The notes beneath the pieces were generated by a model, which was given only the letters and a program-made list of their open reading frames with translations, had not been told where the DNA came from and ran no database searches. The position numbers and the translations under genes are program-made. A stretch of 33,754 nt of DNA from an uncultured Veillonella sp. (GTDB taxonomy: Bacteria; Bacillota; Negativicutes; Veillonellales; Veillonellaceae), in NCBI GenBank assembly GCA_915066865.1, contig CAJZEE010000013.1:1-33754 (forward strand), written 5' to 3'. Shown piece after piece: positions 8,444-18,031 of the stretch (position 1 is the stretch's first letter; the number at the start of each line of letters is the position of its first letter).

Positions 8444-9421
8444 TTAATCCAAAACGTACACTGTAACGTCTTGACGACCAAAGTCCATAGCCTCACCATA
8501 AGAGTCCATTACAAGGTCAATCTTATTACCTACTATAGCACCACCTGTATCGGCAGCAATAGCTTCACCGTAACCAGGAATAAATAAACGTGTTCCCAAT
8601 GGAATAACATCTGGGTCAACTGCAGCAATGCCACGTACTGCAGGTAAGCCCGTAGCTGTAATACCAGCACCATCACCATCGCCAGCAAGATAAGCAGATG
8701 CTTCCATTACGATAGCGCGAGACGCACGACCCGCTACATTGCGAGATGTAGTCACCTCACGAGTACCCTCTTTAATAATTGTAGGTACCATTGCACGTTG
8801 TGTTACTTTAGATACGTCATTAGTTTTAATAACTGTACCATTACTATATAGTGTTTCACGTTGTACTCGTTCTAAGCCAGGTTGACCAACTTGAACAACC
8901 TCTTCTTCACCCTTAGCCATAGTATCATCTTTTTGACGAACCACTTCAACAGCAACTTCTTGATCTACTGTAGATAGAGAGCGGCTTGTTACTTGAGCAA
9001 TTGTTATACGTGTACCACTTAAAACAGATCCATTTTCATCGCCCACTACTACATAGTTAGGTGCTTTGAAACCAAGCTCATTAGCAACACCTTGAGCAGT
9101 TGTTTCTGTAGTGAATACAGCTCTTGTTTTACCATTTACAGTTACATAAACTGGAATAGCACGAACAACCGTTAAGGTTGTTCCATTTTGAACTGTAGAT
9201 GAACTAGAAATAACTTTATCATTTGGATTTAACTTAACCCCAGCATCGCGTACAATGCCTTCGTTAGAATTTAAATGCGTTCTAACAGTGTGTGCTGCAC
9301 CATCTACCATAACGGTAACGGTTTTATCATTATAAGAAAAACCGGTCATGGTTACAGCTGTTACAATCAATCCGGCAACAACAGACGAAATATATCGCTT
9401 GTGTGTCTTATGAATTCTCAT
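8444..9421 (-). CDS. YabE-like cell-wall protein (DUF348-G5-3D domains)
   Basis: 325 residues. An N-terminal hydrophobic segment (about 11-30, SSVVAGLIVTAVTMTGFSY) after basic residues is a signal peptide or anchor. Two DUF348-like repeats follow (about 33-75 and 88-130), then a G5 domain (about 145-225, VDQEVAVEVVRQKDD onward) and a C-terminal 3D domain (about 235-325). The 3D motif is visible in AADTGGAIVGNKIDLVMDS. The 3D fold is shared with MltA-type lytic transglycosylases, so a peptidoglycan-cleaving or remodelling role in the periplasm is expected. B. subtilis YabE lies next to rnmV-ksgA; here about 3.4 kb of other genes lie between. AGGAGGG precedes the ATG and a strong promoter lies upstream. 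Confidence 0.9.
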   Translation of the reverse strand: MRIHKTHKRYISSVVAGLIVTAVTMTGFSYNDKTVTVMVDGAAHTVRTHLNSNEGIVRDAGVKLNPNDKVISSSSTVQNGTTLTVVRAIPVYVTVNGKTRAVFTTETTAQGVANELGFKAPNYVVVGDENGSVLSGTRITIAQVTSRSLSTVDQEVAVEVVRQKDDTMAKGEEEVVQVGQPGLERVQRETLYSNGTVIKTNDVSKVTQRAMVPTIIKEGTREVTTSRNVAGRASRAIVMEASAYLAGDGDGAGITATGLPAVRGIAAVDPDVIPLGTRLFIPGYGEAIAADTGGAIVGNKIDLVMDSYGEAMDFGRQDVTVYVLD

Positions 9422-9447
9422 GTTGTAATCCCTCCTGTAATGGTATT

Positions 9448-9477
9448 ATTCTACTACAGATAGATACAACCTGTCAA
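9448..9477 (-). promoter_or_regulatory. promoter of the YabE-like gene
   Basis: On the minus strand a consensus TTGACA (9477-9472), an 18-base spacer and TAGAAT (9453-9448). It lies 27 bases upstream of the start codon and is one of the best sigma-70 matches in the window. Confidence 0.75.
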
Positions 9478-9764
9478 ACGCCGTAAGTTAACAATAAGGC
9501 AAAAGTCTTTATAAATACTGGATTTATAACACTATGCATTTTGTTTTTTTTAATGAAAGTCCACTGTATACGTACATATTGATATTTTTAAATACTATAC
9601 AATATATTCCGAATTGTGTACATATATACAATACCAATACCACATATAGTATATATGGATTTTTTATTAATTGATTTGTATTTTTATGTGTTTTTCAATT
9701 GTTACCAAATTTTTCCATATTTTCAAAAACTTCATTTTTATCTCATTTTTGAATATATAAACAT
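9478..9764. other. AT-rich intergenic stretch, no gene seen
   Basis: This is the gap between the YabE-like promoter and the ppk terminator. It is very A+T-rich with long T runs. The one reading frame crossing it (plus strand, from 9616) has no ribosome binding site and runs through the terminator hairpin, so it is not called. I see no hairpin, repeat or RNA gene. Confidence 0.5.
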
Positions 9765-9793
9765 GAAAAAAGGCCCATATAATGGGCCTTTTT
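9765..9793 (-). terminator. intrinsic terminator of the ppx-ppk operon
   Basis: A symmetric hairpin: AAAAAGGCCCA / TGGGCCTTTTT with a 5-base loop, and a T run on the minus strand. It lies about 54 bases beyond the ppk stop. The same hairpin could stop plus-strand transcription. Confidence 0.85.
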
Positions 9794-9846
9794 CGTGTTA
9801 TGTAATTGTATTAAAATTCATTATCAAACGCAACAGTCATTCTTCA

Positions 9847-11964
9847 TCATTTATTCATTTTTAACATCGGTTGCAAGCGTTCAATGACGGTCATCGACTC
9901 CTTGTGTTCATTCTCAATAGCAGCTTTCATTAGCTCCTCTTGAGCAGATATAGGATTTTCTCGATCATTGATTTTATGATACGAACCATCTGCTCTCATG
10001 AAATGAGCTTTTAATGTATCATCTAAGTATAAATCTAAAATACTTTTTACCCGTTCTTTATGACGTTTATCTTCAATAGGAATCATAAGCTCTACACGTT
10101 CATTCAAATTTCGAGGCATCCAATCCGCACTAGATAGGTACAGACTTTCATTCCCTCCATTACGGAAGTAGAACAAACGATGATGTTCAAGAAAACGCCC
10201 CACAATAGAGCGTACTGTGATATTATCACTAACACCGGCAATGCCAGGACGAAGCGTACAAATACCACGCACAATTAAATCTATACGAACACCAGCCGAA
10301 GAAGCTTCATACAACTTGGCAATGACCTTTTTATCGAGCAGAGAATTCATCTTACAGATGATATAGGCTTCTTCCCCATTCTTAGCAAACTCGATTTCAC
10401 GGTCAATAAGTTCCATAATTTTTTCACGTAAATTTAAAGGCGCTACAATAAACTTATTCCAAATCGGTGGGTCAGAATATCCAGAAATCAAGTTAAAGAA
10501 GCGTGACGCATCATCACCATACTCATCATTACAAGTAAATATACCACAATCAGTATACATACGAGCTGTTTTACCATTATAGTTTCCCGTTGCTAGATGG
10601 ACATACCGCCTAATACCATCCGTTTCCCGGCGTACCACCATAGTAATTTTAGAGTGTGTCTTAAGACCTTTTAAACCATAAATAACATGACATCCCGCTT
10701 TTTCGAGTCGACGAGCCATATGAATATTGTTTTCTTCATCAAACCGCGCCTTAACCTCCATAAGGACGGTTACTTGTTTCCCATTATCTGCCGCTTTTAT
10801 TAAGGACGCAATAATCGGAGAATCCCCACTAACGCGATATAATGTTTGTTTAATAGCCAATACATCAGGATCTATAGCTGCTTGTGCAATAAATTGCTCA
10901 ACCACTGCAAAAGATTCAAAGGGATGATGAACAAAAAGATCTTGCTTCCCAATAATAGAAAATAAGCTATCACCTTCATAATCAACTAATTCACTAGGAA
11001 TCTTAGGATCAAACGGTTCATATCGGAGCTTATCATAACCTGGATAATTACAGAAATCAAAATACATACGGCAATCTAAATGTCCATCAATGCGATATAC
11101 GTCCTTTTGCTCTAATTCTACACTTGTAAGGACAAAGTCTAATAAGTGATCCTTTATCTCTCCACAAACCTCAAGACGTACCGCATCACCACGACGGCGA
11201 CGCCGCAAGGATGCCTCTACTTCAGATAGCAAATCTGTTGCTTCTTCCTCATCTATTTCAAGGTCTGCATCACGAGTAATACGGAAAACCATATAATCTT
11301 CAATGCCGTAACCTTGGAAGAATTGATTTGCATAATAAGTAATGACATCTTCTAGATAAACAAATCGATGTTCCTTATTACCTCGGCTCGGAACTTCAAT
11401 GATTCGATCTAATACAGATGGTATTGGCAAGATAGCAATCTTGTAATCCTTAGTCCCATCATCTTGTATTTGAAAGATACGTACAATTGCATTAATAGTA
11501 TGATTCGTTAAAAATGGGAATGGATGCCCCGAATCAACAGCCAACGGTGTTACTACGGGGTAGATATGTTCTTCAAAATAATGGCGTAACCAAGCTTTTG
11601 TTTTTACGTCTAGCTCATCAGGATGTGTAAAGAAAAAACCATAACTTTCTAGTTCAGTCAAAACATTATTTAAATACATACTTTGCATAGCAACAAGGCG
11701 TTGTACAGATTCATCTATCGCCTTTAATTGTGCCTTTGCATCCATATGAGCCGCATCATATTTAACAATGCCATTCACAACTTGATGACGTAAACCAGCC
11801 ACGCGAATCATAAAGAACTCATCTAAATTAGAACTAGCAATAGCAATAAAACGCAATCGCTCCAACAGCGGAGTATTTGTATCTATAGACTCTAATAGTA
11901 CACGCTGATTAAATTTTAGCCAAGATAATTCACGATTAAAATAATATTTAGCATTACTGAACAT
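9847..11964 (-). CDS. ppk1: polyphosphate kinase 1
   Basis: 705 residues from the chosen ATG. Ppk1 reversibly transfers the gamma phosphate of ATP to polyphosphate. The N-terminal helical domain (FNRELSWLKFNQRVL) and the phospholipase-D-like catalytic core are both present. The two conserved histidines are seen in VHLATGNYNGK (autophosphorylated His) and FLEHHRLFYF, and GLKTHSKI lies between. The GTG three codons upstream lies inside the AGGAGGTGA ribosome binding site, so the ATG at 11964 is the real start. It overlaps the preceding ppx-like gene by 11 bases, indicating translational coupling. It is the last gene of the ppx / ppx-like / ppk1 operon. Confidence 0.97.
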   Translation of the reverse strand: MFSNAKYYFNRELSWLKFNQRVLLESIDTNTPLLERLRFIAIASSNLDEFFMIRVAGLRHQVVNGIVKYDAAHMDAKAQLKAIDESVQRLVAMQSMYLNNVLTELESYGFFFTHPDELDVKTKAWLRHYFEEHIYPVVTPLAVDSGHPFPFLTNHTINAIVRIFQIQDDGTKDYKIAILPIPSVLDRIIEVPSRGNKEHRFVYLEDVITYYANQFFQGYGIEDYMVFRITRDADLEIDEEEATDLLSEVEASLRRRRRGDAVRLEVCGEIKDHLLDFVLTSVELEQKDVYRIDGHLDCRMYFDFCNYPGYDKLRYEPFDPKIPSELVDYEGDSLFSIIGKQDLFVHHPFESFAVVEQFIAQAAIDPDVLAIKQTLYRVSGDSPIIASLIKAADNGKQVTVLMEVKARFDEENNIHMARRLEKAGCHVIYGLKGLKTHSKITMVVRRETDGIRRYVHLATGNYNGKTARMYTDCGIFTCNDEYGDDASRFFNLISGYSDPPIWNKFIVAPLNLREKIMELIDREIEFAKNGEEAYIICKMNSLLDKKVIAKLYEASSAGVRIDLIVRGICTLRPGIAGVSDNITVRSIVGRFLEHHRLFYFRNGGNESLYLSSADWMPRNLNERVELMIPIEDKRHKERVKSILDLYLDDTLKAHFMRADGSYHKINDRENPISAQEELMKAAIENEHKESMTVIERLQPMLKMNK

Positions 11965-13519
11965 GGCGGTCACCTCCTCTTACAAGCATGAGTTCCATAC
12001 CAAATACTTCTGTAAAATACTCGGAATCGCGACTAAATGTCCACCATTCTAGAGAAATGTCTTCATTAGTGCGGCAGAATACATACAATACATTATCCCG
12101 TTCTTCTAAGGTAATATCCGATATTTTTTGATTGCTACCTGCATCAAGCGCACAAGCCACACGAATGATAGCTACTAACTTTGTAACTTGAATCTTTTGT
12201 AATTCCGTCAAGGAATTAAAATATGTATCATCATCAGACGGAGTTCCCTTATAATGATAAAACACAACATTTGCTACCACTTGTTTTTCTTCTTCTGAAA
12301 GCCCAAAAATATCTGTGCCCATCACAATATGATACGCATGCTCTCCATGGTTTCGCAAATTAACAAACTTCCCTACAGAACATAATATAGCTGCAATGCG
12401 GCATAAATAACCCCACCGCTCCGGTAAACCTTTATGGCGTAATGTTTTACAGAATAAAGAGCTGAATCTTTCTACCTCAGCATCATGAATGCTGTCAGTA
12501 TGATATCTAGCGGCAACAGCACGAGCTAATTGAGCATTTTGCTCACGCAATTGATACATAAAAGGATTATTTTCCGCCTCAACTCCATAAAACCAGCTTA
12601 TTCCTTGCGAGAAGGAGAAGCTACTAAAAATCAACGATTTAGGCTCTATAGCCGTTATAATTTCATTAAATAAAATCATAGTAGGCATCAAAATATTGGC
12701 CTTATATTCAGGTAGTCTATATCGATTGATCAACTTAGTGGCCGTTACACCATCAAAGGATTTGATGAACCCCTTAAATCGTTCTGGTTCAATGGTAATA
12801 ATATCATCCTTATTACTGCCATCTCCCATGAGGCGCGCCATATATTGAGCTTCATCGCCTGATAAAATGACACTATTAATATTGAAAGTTTTAAGCTCTT
12901 CCCGCAATGGGCCTATCATGCGATGTAAATACTCGGTAATAGCCATTGGAAACGATGTAGAGGAACGTTGGTTGCGATTAAAAGATTCCATAACACGCAA
13001 AGATCCGCTATGCATATTGCGCTGGAATAATAAGCTTTCACCACGCCAAACGGTTAAACCTACACCACCAGAAGTGATATCAAGAAATAATGTTGCCTTC
13101 GTAGGATCCGTCAAGCGGTACTGATTAGTCATCTTGTAGTATAGTAAGGCATATTTGTAATACACCTCTTTAGGCATGTCGATAACCTCAACACGCATAC
13201 CTGTTTGAATATAAATTTGGTCGAGAATACTACGACGATTAGCGGCTTCACGTATTACAGTAGTGCCATATAATCTAGAGCGACTCACACCGTAATCAGC
13301 CATTAATTGTTTATATCCCTTTAAGATATGACAAATTTCCTCAATTGTTTCAAAACTCAAACGAGAGGTTTGGAATAATTCTTCCCCAAAGGTTACCTCC
13401 CTAGCTGCATAATCTATAACGCGTACATCATCGATGCCCTTGTATTCTAAAATAGTAATACTCATGCTACTGGAGCCTACATGTAGCACTGCATATCGTA
13501 ACGCTTTTGGTAATGCCAT
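11954..13519 (-). CDS. degenerate Ppx/GppA paralogue, probable pseudoenzyme
   Basis: 521 residues, co-linear with the upstream Ppx (N-terminal ASKHA-type region about 1-300, HD-like region about 340-521) but with its key motifs altered. Where the neighbour has DLGSNS this protein has HVGSSS (13-18). Where it has GEEEAR (catalytic Glu region) this has MPKEVYYKYALLY (115-127). Where it has FDLGGASTEI this has LDITSGGVGLTV (146-157). The HD motif LLHDIGK has become ILCSVGK (378-384), although His391 and His394 remain. Loss of both signatures predicts no exopolyphosphatase or HD hydrolase activity. The frame is intact and translationally coupled on both sides (TAATG at 13519, 11-base overlap with ppk1), so it is maintained. 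A regulatory or scaffold role is inference. Confidence 0.85.
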   Translation of the reverse strand: MALPKALRYAVLHVGSSSMSITILEYKGIDDVRVIDYAAREVTFGEELFQTSRLSFETIEEICHILKGYKQLMADYGVSRSRLYGTTVIREAANRRSILDQIYIQTGMRVEVIDMPKEVYYKYALLYYKMTNQYRLTDPTKATLFLDITSGGVGLTVWRGESLLFQRNMHSGSLRVMESFNRNQRSSTSFPMAITEYLHRMIGPLREELKTFNINSVILSGDEAQYMARLMGDGSNKDDIITIEPERFKGFIKSFDGVTATKLINRYRLPEYKANILMPTMILFNEIITAIEPKSLIFSSFSFSQGISWFYGVEAENNPFMYQLREQNAQLARAVAARYHTDSIHDAEVERFSSLFCKTLRHKGLPERWGYLCRIAAILCSVGKFVNLRNHGEHAYHIVMGTDIFGLSEEEKQVVANVVFYHYKGTPSDDDTYFNSLTELQKIQVTKLVAIIRVACALDAGSNQKISDITLEERDNVLYVFCRTNEDISLEWWTFSRDSEYFTEVFGMELMLVRGGDRHVQ

Positions 13520-15066
13520 TATGCCTCCTTACGAGCTTCCTTCCACTCTATTTCTAATGTTTTCTTAAATTCTTTTTTGAAAGATTTTCCTAATTTCTCT
13601 ACAGCCGCTTTTGTTACACTTATATCGCGACCGTTCAAATAGGTTACTACTAATTGTACGCTAGTATATTTTAGATTCACGGATAAATGGCGAATAAATT
13701 GTTCATGACTTTCATCAAGAGCTTCAGCTAAGGCCAGAATAATAGATATTTTTTGTCCCAACAAACGCTGCTCTTGATCTAATAATTTACCGTATAAGAA
13801 GTTTTTATACTCTTTTGGTGTCAAACCATGAGAGTTCATAACAAGGAACGCGCTAAAAGCTTGTTCAACATGAGAAAGCCCATATAAATTACTATTGACA
13901 AGCATATAGCAGCCATGGCGGGCATGACTATAATAGTTAATCCGTTTACCAATATCATGTAATAAACTAGCAGCAATCAAACAACGTCTTGTATTTTTAT
14001 CAGCTCTATGAAGTGGCTCTAATACATCATACAGTTTAATAGCTAAACCTGTAATATATTTAGCATGAACTAACTCATGTTTAGTCATACCTAACAAGAC
14101 ATTCTCTGCAGAATGTACCAAAATATCATCAATAATAGAGTTACCACCTAAGTAGTGCTCTCCATAATAGTCGTAAAATAAGCCTTCACGCAGACCACAA
14201 CCACCAACAACGAGTGTTTTAGTATTTACGTAGTTAAATAATTCTTCTACGATAGTGAGACCTGCAATAATGATATCAGCGCGCTCCGATGATAAACCAC
14301 TAATCTTTTTGCGTTCCTCTAGAGATTTACCTTTTACTTCTTCCGAAATCTCATGGAATCTATGATGTGGAATCTCATAATTATGTAGCTTTGTAATAGG
14401 ATAAGATAACTTACGTTGATCCATTTTAGCAATATTACGAGCAGTACCTCCGATACCAAGAAGTGGTAATTTCACATTGCGAAGCCATGTATGTTCCTTA
14501 ATCGTTTTCTTCACAACTTTCGTCAGTTTATCAAGTTCTTTAGGAGTATATTCATCTCCCTTTTGATAAGTACCTGTTAAGGTAAGGGCCCCTATCGGCA
14601 AGCTCACTGATTTTGTAATATGACGATTTCGTACAAGAGTTATCTCTGTACTAGCACCACCTAAATCAAAAATAATAAAATCCTTAAGTCCAATGGTATT
14701 GATAACGCCTAGAAAGCCCAGGCGAGCCTCTTCTTCACCAGCAATACATTCTAAATCCAAACCTGTTCGTTCTTTTACGGATTTAATAAAAGCATCCCCA
14801 TTTTTAGCCAGACGTACTGCCGCCGTAGCAACAGCTTTAATCGTATCTACCTCCATTGCATCAGCCATGTGTACAAAACCTTTTAGAGCACGCAAGGAGC
14901 GTTCCATGGCTTCTTCGGTCAATTCGTGAGTTCCCCACATATTCTCGCTAAGACGTACACTTTCTTTTTCTTGATATATCAGTCGATAACTACCAGTCTT
15001 AGAAATTTCATATATGACAAAACGAACTGAGTTCGATCCTAAATCTATAAATGCAATACGTTTCAT
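13519..15066 (-). CDS. ppx: exopolyphosphatase / Ppx-GppA phosphatase with HD domain
   Basis: 515 residues. The N-terminal Ppx/GppA fold has all expected signatures: IDLGSNSVRF (7-16), GEEEARLGFLG (110-120, catalytic Glu), FDLGGASTEI (133-142) and GIGGTARN (204-211). The C-terminal HD-type domain (about 320-515) has LLHDIGKR with His370-Asp371. Such proteins shorten polyphosphate from the end or hydrolyse pppGpp to ppGpp; sequence alone does not settle which. It is the first gene of the operon and its TAA overlaps the next ATG by one base (TAATG). The ribosome binding site (GAGGAT) is weaker than that of its neighbours. Ppx with Ppk1 makes a synthesis and degradation pair. Confidence 0.93.
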   Translation of the reverse strand: MKRIAFIDLGSNSVRFVIYEISKTGSYRLIYQEKESVRLSENMWGTHELTEEAMERSLRALKGFVHMADAMEVDTIKAVATAAVRLAKNGDAFIKSVKERTGLDLECIAGEEEARLGFLGVINTIGLKDFIIFDLGGASTEITLVRNRHITKSVSLPIGALTLTGTYQKGDEYTPKELDKLTKVVKKTIKEHTWLRNVKLPLLGIGGTARNIAKMDQRKLSYPITKLHNYEIPHHRFHEISEEVKGKSLEERKKISGLSSERADIIIAGLTIVEELFNYVNTKTLVVGGCGLREGLFYDYYGEHYLGGNSIIDDILVHSAENVLLGMTKHELVHAKYITGLAIKLYDVLEPLHRADKNTRRCLIAASLLHDIGKRINYYSHARHGCYMLVNSNLYGLSHVEQAFSAFLVMNSHGLTPKEYKNFLYGKLLDQEQRLLGQKISIILALAEALDESHEQFIRHLSVNLKYTSVQLVVTYLNGRDISVTKAAVEKLGKSFKKEFKKTLEIEWKEARKEA

Positions 15067-15121
15067 GTTGCTATCCTCATTTTACTTCTGTTCAGTCTAA
15101 ATATACTTTAGTATACCATAG

Positions 15122-15160
15122 AAAAACGCGATTCTCACCGATAAGGGAGAACCGCGTTTT
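15122..15160 (-). terminator. intrinsic terminator downstream of tatD
   Basis: Arms 15123-15136 and 15147-15160 form a 14-bp stem with one imperfect position and a 10-base loop, ending in a T run on the minus strand. It closes the holB-to-tatD transcript, about 120 bases past the tatD stop. The stretch between (15161-15280) shows nothing else. Confidence 0.75.
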
Positions 15161-15280
15161 ATGATTTATAATTCTAATTTAGTTTTATCATGTTTTCTAA
15201 TACTTTGTACGCAAAATCTTAGTGATTAGAGTCCAACAAATAGTTTATTCGCTAATAATCTTATGAACTAGTTTCTACAT

Positions 15281-16051
15281 TTACTCGATACCAAATACTC
15301 GTTTGCCATTATTGAACGTAATTTCGCAGAACTCATCTACATCGAGTCCTTTAAGGCTTGCAATTTCTTCTGCCACAAACTGAGTTTTACTTGGATCATT
15401 ACGACGGCCTCTAAATGGTGGTGGTGTCAAATACGGTGAATCCGTTTCAATAAGGATTCGATCTAATGGTACTTGTCTTGCCACTTCCTTGAGATTTGTA
15501 GACTTAGGGAATACTACAGGACCTGCAAAGGAAATATAAAAGCCCATTTTAATGGCCTCTTTTGCCATCTCCCAGCTACCAGAATAGCAATGGAAAATAC
15601 CCCAATTATCCTTTCCCTCATTGCGCAAGATATTCATAATATCACCATGTGCATCACGGTCATGGATAATAATGGGCAAATCTACCTCCCGAGCAAGCTC
15701 TAACTGACGAATAAATACGCGTTTTTGTGTTTCACGGTCAGAAAAATCATAGTAATAATCTAGTCCAATTTCACCAATAGCACGTACCTTATCATTGTTA
15801 AGAGCTTGTTCCTTATAAAACTCGTAGTCTTCTTCTGTGAAGTCCTTTGATTCATGGGGATGAGTCCCTACAGCAGCATATAATTGATCGTACTGTTTAG
15901 CCAAAGCTAAACCAGACTCAACGGTACCTCTATCAACACCAGGAATCATAATATATTCTACACCTGTATCAAAGCAGGCTTGTAACATCTCATTACGATC
16001 ATTATCAAAGCGCCCATCATTCACATGAGCATGTGTATCAAAAAGTTTCAT
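15281..16051 (-). CDS. tatD: TatD-family metal-dependent deoxyribonuclease
   Basis: 256 residues, the standard TatD length (B. subtilis YabD). Metal ligands of the TIM-barrel amidohydrolase fold are visible: THAHVN at 6-11, GEIGLDYY, IIHDRDAH, IFHCYSGS and IETDSPYLTPPPFRGRRN. Family members are 3'-5' DNA exonucleases linked to repair or DNA turnover. The ATG overlaps the metG stop codon by one base (TAATG). The metG-tatD order is widely conserved in Firmicutes. It is the last gene of the cluster. Confidence 0.95.
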   Translation of the reverse strand: MKLFDTHAHVNDGRFDNDRNEMLQACFDTGVEYIMIPGVDRGTVESGLALAKQYDQLYAAVGTHPHESKDFTEEDYEFYKEQALNNDKVRAIGEIGLDYYYDFSDRETQKRVFIRQLELAREVDLPIIIHDRDAHGDIMNILRNEGKDNWGIFHCYSGSWEMAKEAIKMGFYISFAGPVVFPKSTNLKEVARQVPLDRILIETDSPYLTPPPFRGRRNDPSKTQFVAEEIASLKGLDVDEFCEITFNNGKRVFGIE

Positions 16052-17997
16052 TATTTAACCACACTTCCTGCCGGTAATGATTCGATATTTGTTACCTCTA
16101 AATGTTCTTCCCAATCAGAGGCGGACAAAATCATACCATAAGACTCAATGCCCATCATCTTTTTAGGAGCCAAGTTAGACAAATAGATTACCTTTTTACC
16201 AACCATAGTCTCCGGTTCATAATATTGGGAAATACCACTTAATACGGTGCGTTCTTCAATACCGATATCCAATACAAATTTCAACAACTTTTTGGACTTA
16301 GGCACCTTTTCACAGCTTATAACTTTAGCTACACGAAGATCGAGTTTCTCAAAGTCATCATAGGTAATATTTTCTTTTAATGGTGGAATATTAGATGTAT
16401 CTACAGCTTCTTCAACTTTTTCTGTAACAACTACATCTACCATTTCAGGAACTTCAAAACGTGGATAGATAGGCTCACCTTTTACAACCTTAGTACCTGT
16501 TGCCAATAATCCCCAAGTTTTAGCATCTTCCAACGTAGCCGCTTCAAAACCTGTAAGCCCTAATTGTTCCCAGATTTTTGGAGCTCCTACAGGAATTACA
16601 GGGCTTACCAAGATGGCAATGATACGCAATGCCTCTGCCAAGTGATACATAGCAGATTGCAAGCGCGCTTTATCATGCGCATCTTCAGATTTAGCCAATA
16701 CCCAAGGCATTGTTTCATCAATGTATTTATTCATGCGACCAATAAAAGCCCATACAGTTTTGATAGCTTTATTAAGCTCCATATTTTCCATCGCCGCTTC
16801 AAAATCTTTTGCAGTTTGAACAGCTAATGTAGATACATCACGGTCCAAATCGTCCATATCATCGCATTTTGTAATCACACCACCATGGTATTTTTCAATC
16901 ATCGCAATAGTACGGTTTAATAAATTACCTAAATCATTAGATAAATCTGCATTAATTTTTGTAACGAAGTTAGGTAACGTAAAGTTGCCGTCATTACCTA
17001 GCGTAATCTCGCTTAATAAGTAATAACGCAAAGAATCTGCACCATATGTATCAATCAATGGGATTGGATCGATTACGTTCCCCAAGGATTTACTCATCTT
17101 TGTACCATCTACAATCATCCAACCGTGTCCAAATACCTTTTTTGGTAATGGCAACTCAAGGCTCATGAGCATCATAGGCCAAATAATTGTATGGAAACGT
17201 ACGATTTCCTTACCTACTAAATGAAGATCTGCAGGCCAGTATTTTTTATATAGTTCACCATCACCATCAAATGGAGAAAGGGCACTAATATAGTTCACTA
17301 ATGCATCGAACCAAACATATACTACATGTTTAGGATCAAATGGAACCTTGATTCCCCAATCAAAGGATGTACGAGACACCGCCAAGTCTTCTAGACCTTG
17401 CTTTACAAATTGAATCATCTCATTGCGACGAGATTCAGGCTGAATAAAGTCAGGATTCTCTTCAATAAACTTAAGCCATTGATCCGTATATTTACCGAGT
17501 TTGAAGAAATAACTTTCCTCTTTAACACGCTCTACAGGGCGACCGCAATCCGGACAAGTATGATTAGGTCCTAGCTTCTGCTCTGTCCAAAAAGTTTCGT
17601 CCGGTGTACAATACCAGCCTTCATATTCGGCTTTGTAAATATCGCCCTTCTCATAAGCTTTTGTAAATAACGCTTGAACAACCTTTTCATGACGTTCATC
17701 GGTAGTCCGAATAAAATCGTCATTGGAAATATGCATTTTTTCCCACAATGCTTTAAAACCATTTACAATATTTGTAGTATATTCAAGAGGAGTAATGCCT
17801 TGTGCTTCTGCAGCACGTTGGATTTTTTGGCCATGTTCATCTGAACCAGTCAAAAAACGTACATCATATCCTGCTAATCGTTTAAAACGTGCGATTGTAT
17901 CGGCTACAGATGTACAATACGTATGACCAATGTGCAACTTAGCACTTGGATAATAAATAGGTGTCGTAATATAATACGTTTTCTTTGTGTCTCCCAT
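16051..17997 (-). CDS. metG: methionyl-tRNA synthetase
   Basis: 648 residues, class I synthetase that charges tRNA-Met. The HIGH signature is in AKLHIGHTYC near the N-terminus and KMSKS is in GTKMSKSLGN. Two zinc-knuckle cysteine pairs are partly visible in WYCTPDETFW and TCPDCGRPVE. The C-terminal EMAP/Trbp111-type tRNA-binding domain (about 540-648, DLRVAKVISCEKVPKSKKLL) supports dimeric MetRS of the Firmicute type. GGAGG lies 6 bases before the ATG. It sits between rsmI (34-base gap) and tatD (overlap). Confidence 0.98.
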   Translation of the reverse strand: MGDTKKTYYITTPIYYPSAKLHIGHTYCTSVADTIARFKRLAGYDVRFLTGSDEHGQKIQRAAEAQGITPLEYTTNIVNGFKALWEKMHISNDDFIRTTDERHEKVVQALFTKAYEKGDIYKAEYEGWYCTPDETFWTEQKLGPNHTCPDCGRPVERVKEESYFFKLGKYTDQWLKFIEENPDFIQPESRRNEMIQFVKQGLEDLAVSRTSFDWGIKVPFDPKHVVYVWFDALVNYISALSPFDGDGELYKKYWPADLHLVGKEIVRFHTIIWPMMLMSLELPLPKKVFGHGWMIVDGTKMSKSLGNVIDPIPLIDTYGADSLRYYLLSEITLGNDGNFTLPNFVTKINADLSNDLGNLLNRTIAMIEKYHGGVITKCDDMDDLDRDVSTLAVQTAKDFEAAMENMELNKAIKTVWAFIGRMNKYIDETMPWVLAKSEDAHDKARLQSAMYHLAEALRIIAILVSPVIPVGAPKIWEQLGLTGFEAATLEDAKTWGLLATGTKVVKGEPIYPRFEVPEMVDVVVTEKVEEAVDTSNIPPLKENITYDDFEKLDLRVAKVISCEKVPKSKKLLKFVLDIGIEERTVLSGISQYYEPETMVGKKVIYLSNLAPKKMMGIESYGMILSASDWEEHLEVTNIESLPAGSVVK

Positions 17998-18031
17998 GAT
18001 GAGCCTCCTTCTAACCTTCGAATGGGAAGGT

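Noticed and set aside
9607..9619. A CCGAAT sequence resembling a PurBox
   Set aside because: Single site without an inverted partner at the expected distance, three mismatches to the consensus, and no purine gene nearby.
9616..9864. An 82-codon open frame on the plus strand in the gap before ppk
   Set aside because: No ribosome binding site, biased toward Tyr/Phe/Ile as expected from A+T-rich spacer, and it runs through the terminator hairpin into the 3' end of ppk1.
11965..11973. GTG start three codons upstream for ppk1
   Set aside because: The GTG is part of the AGGAGGTGA ribosome binding site for the ATG at 11964.
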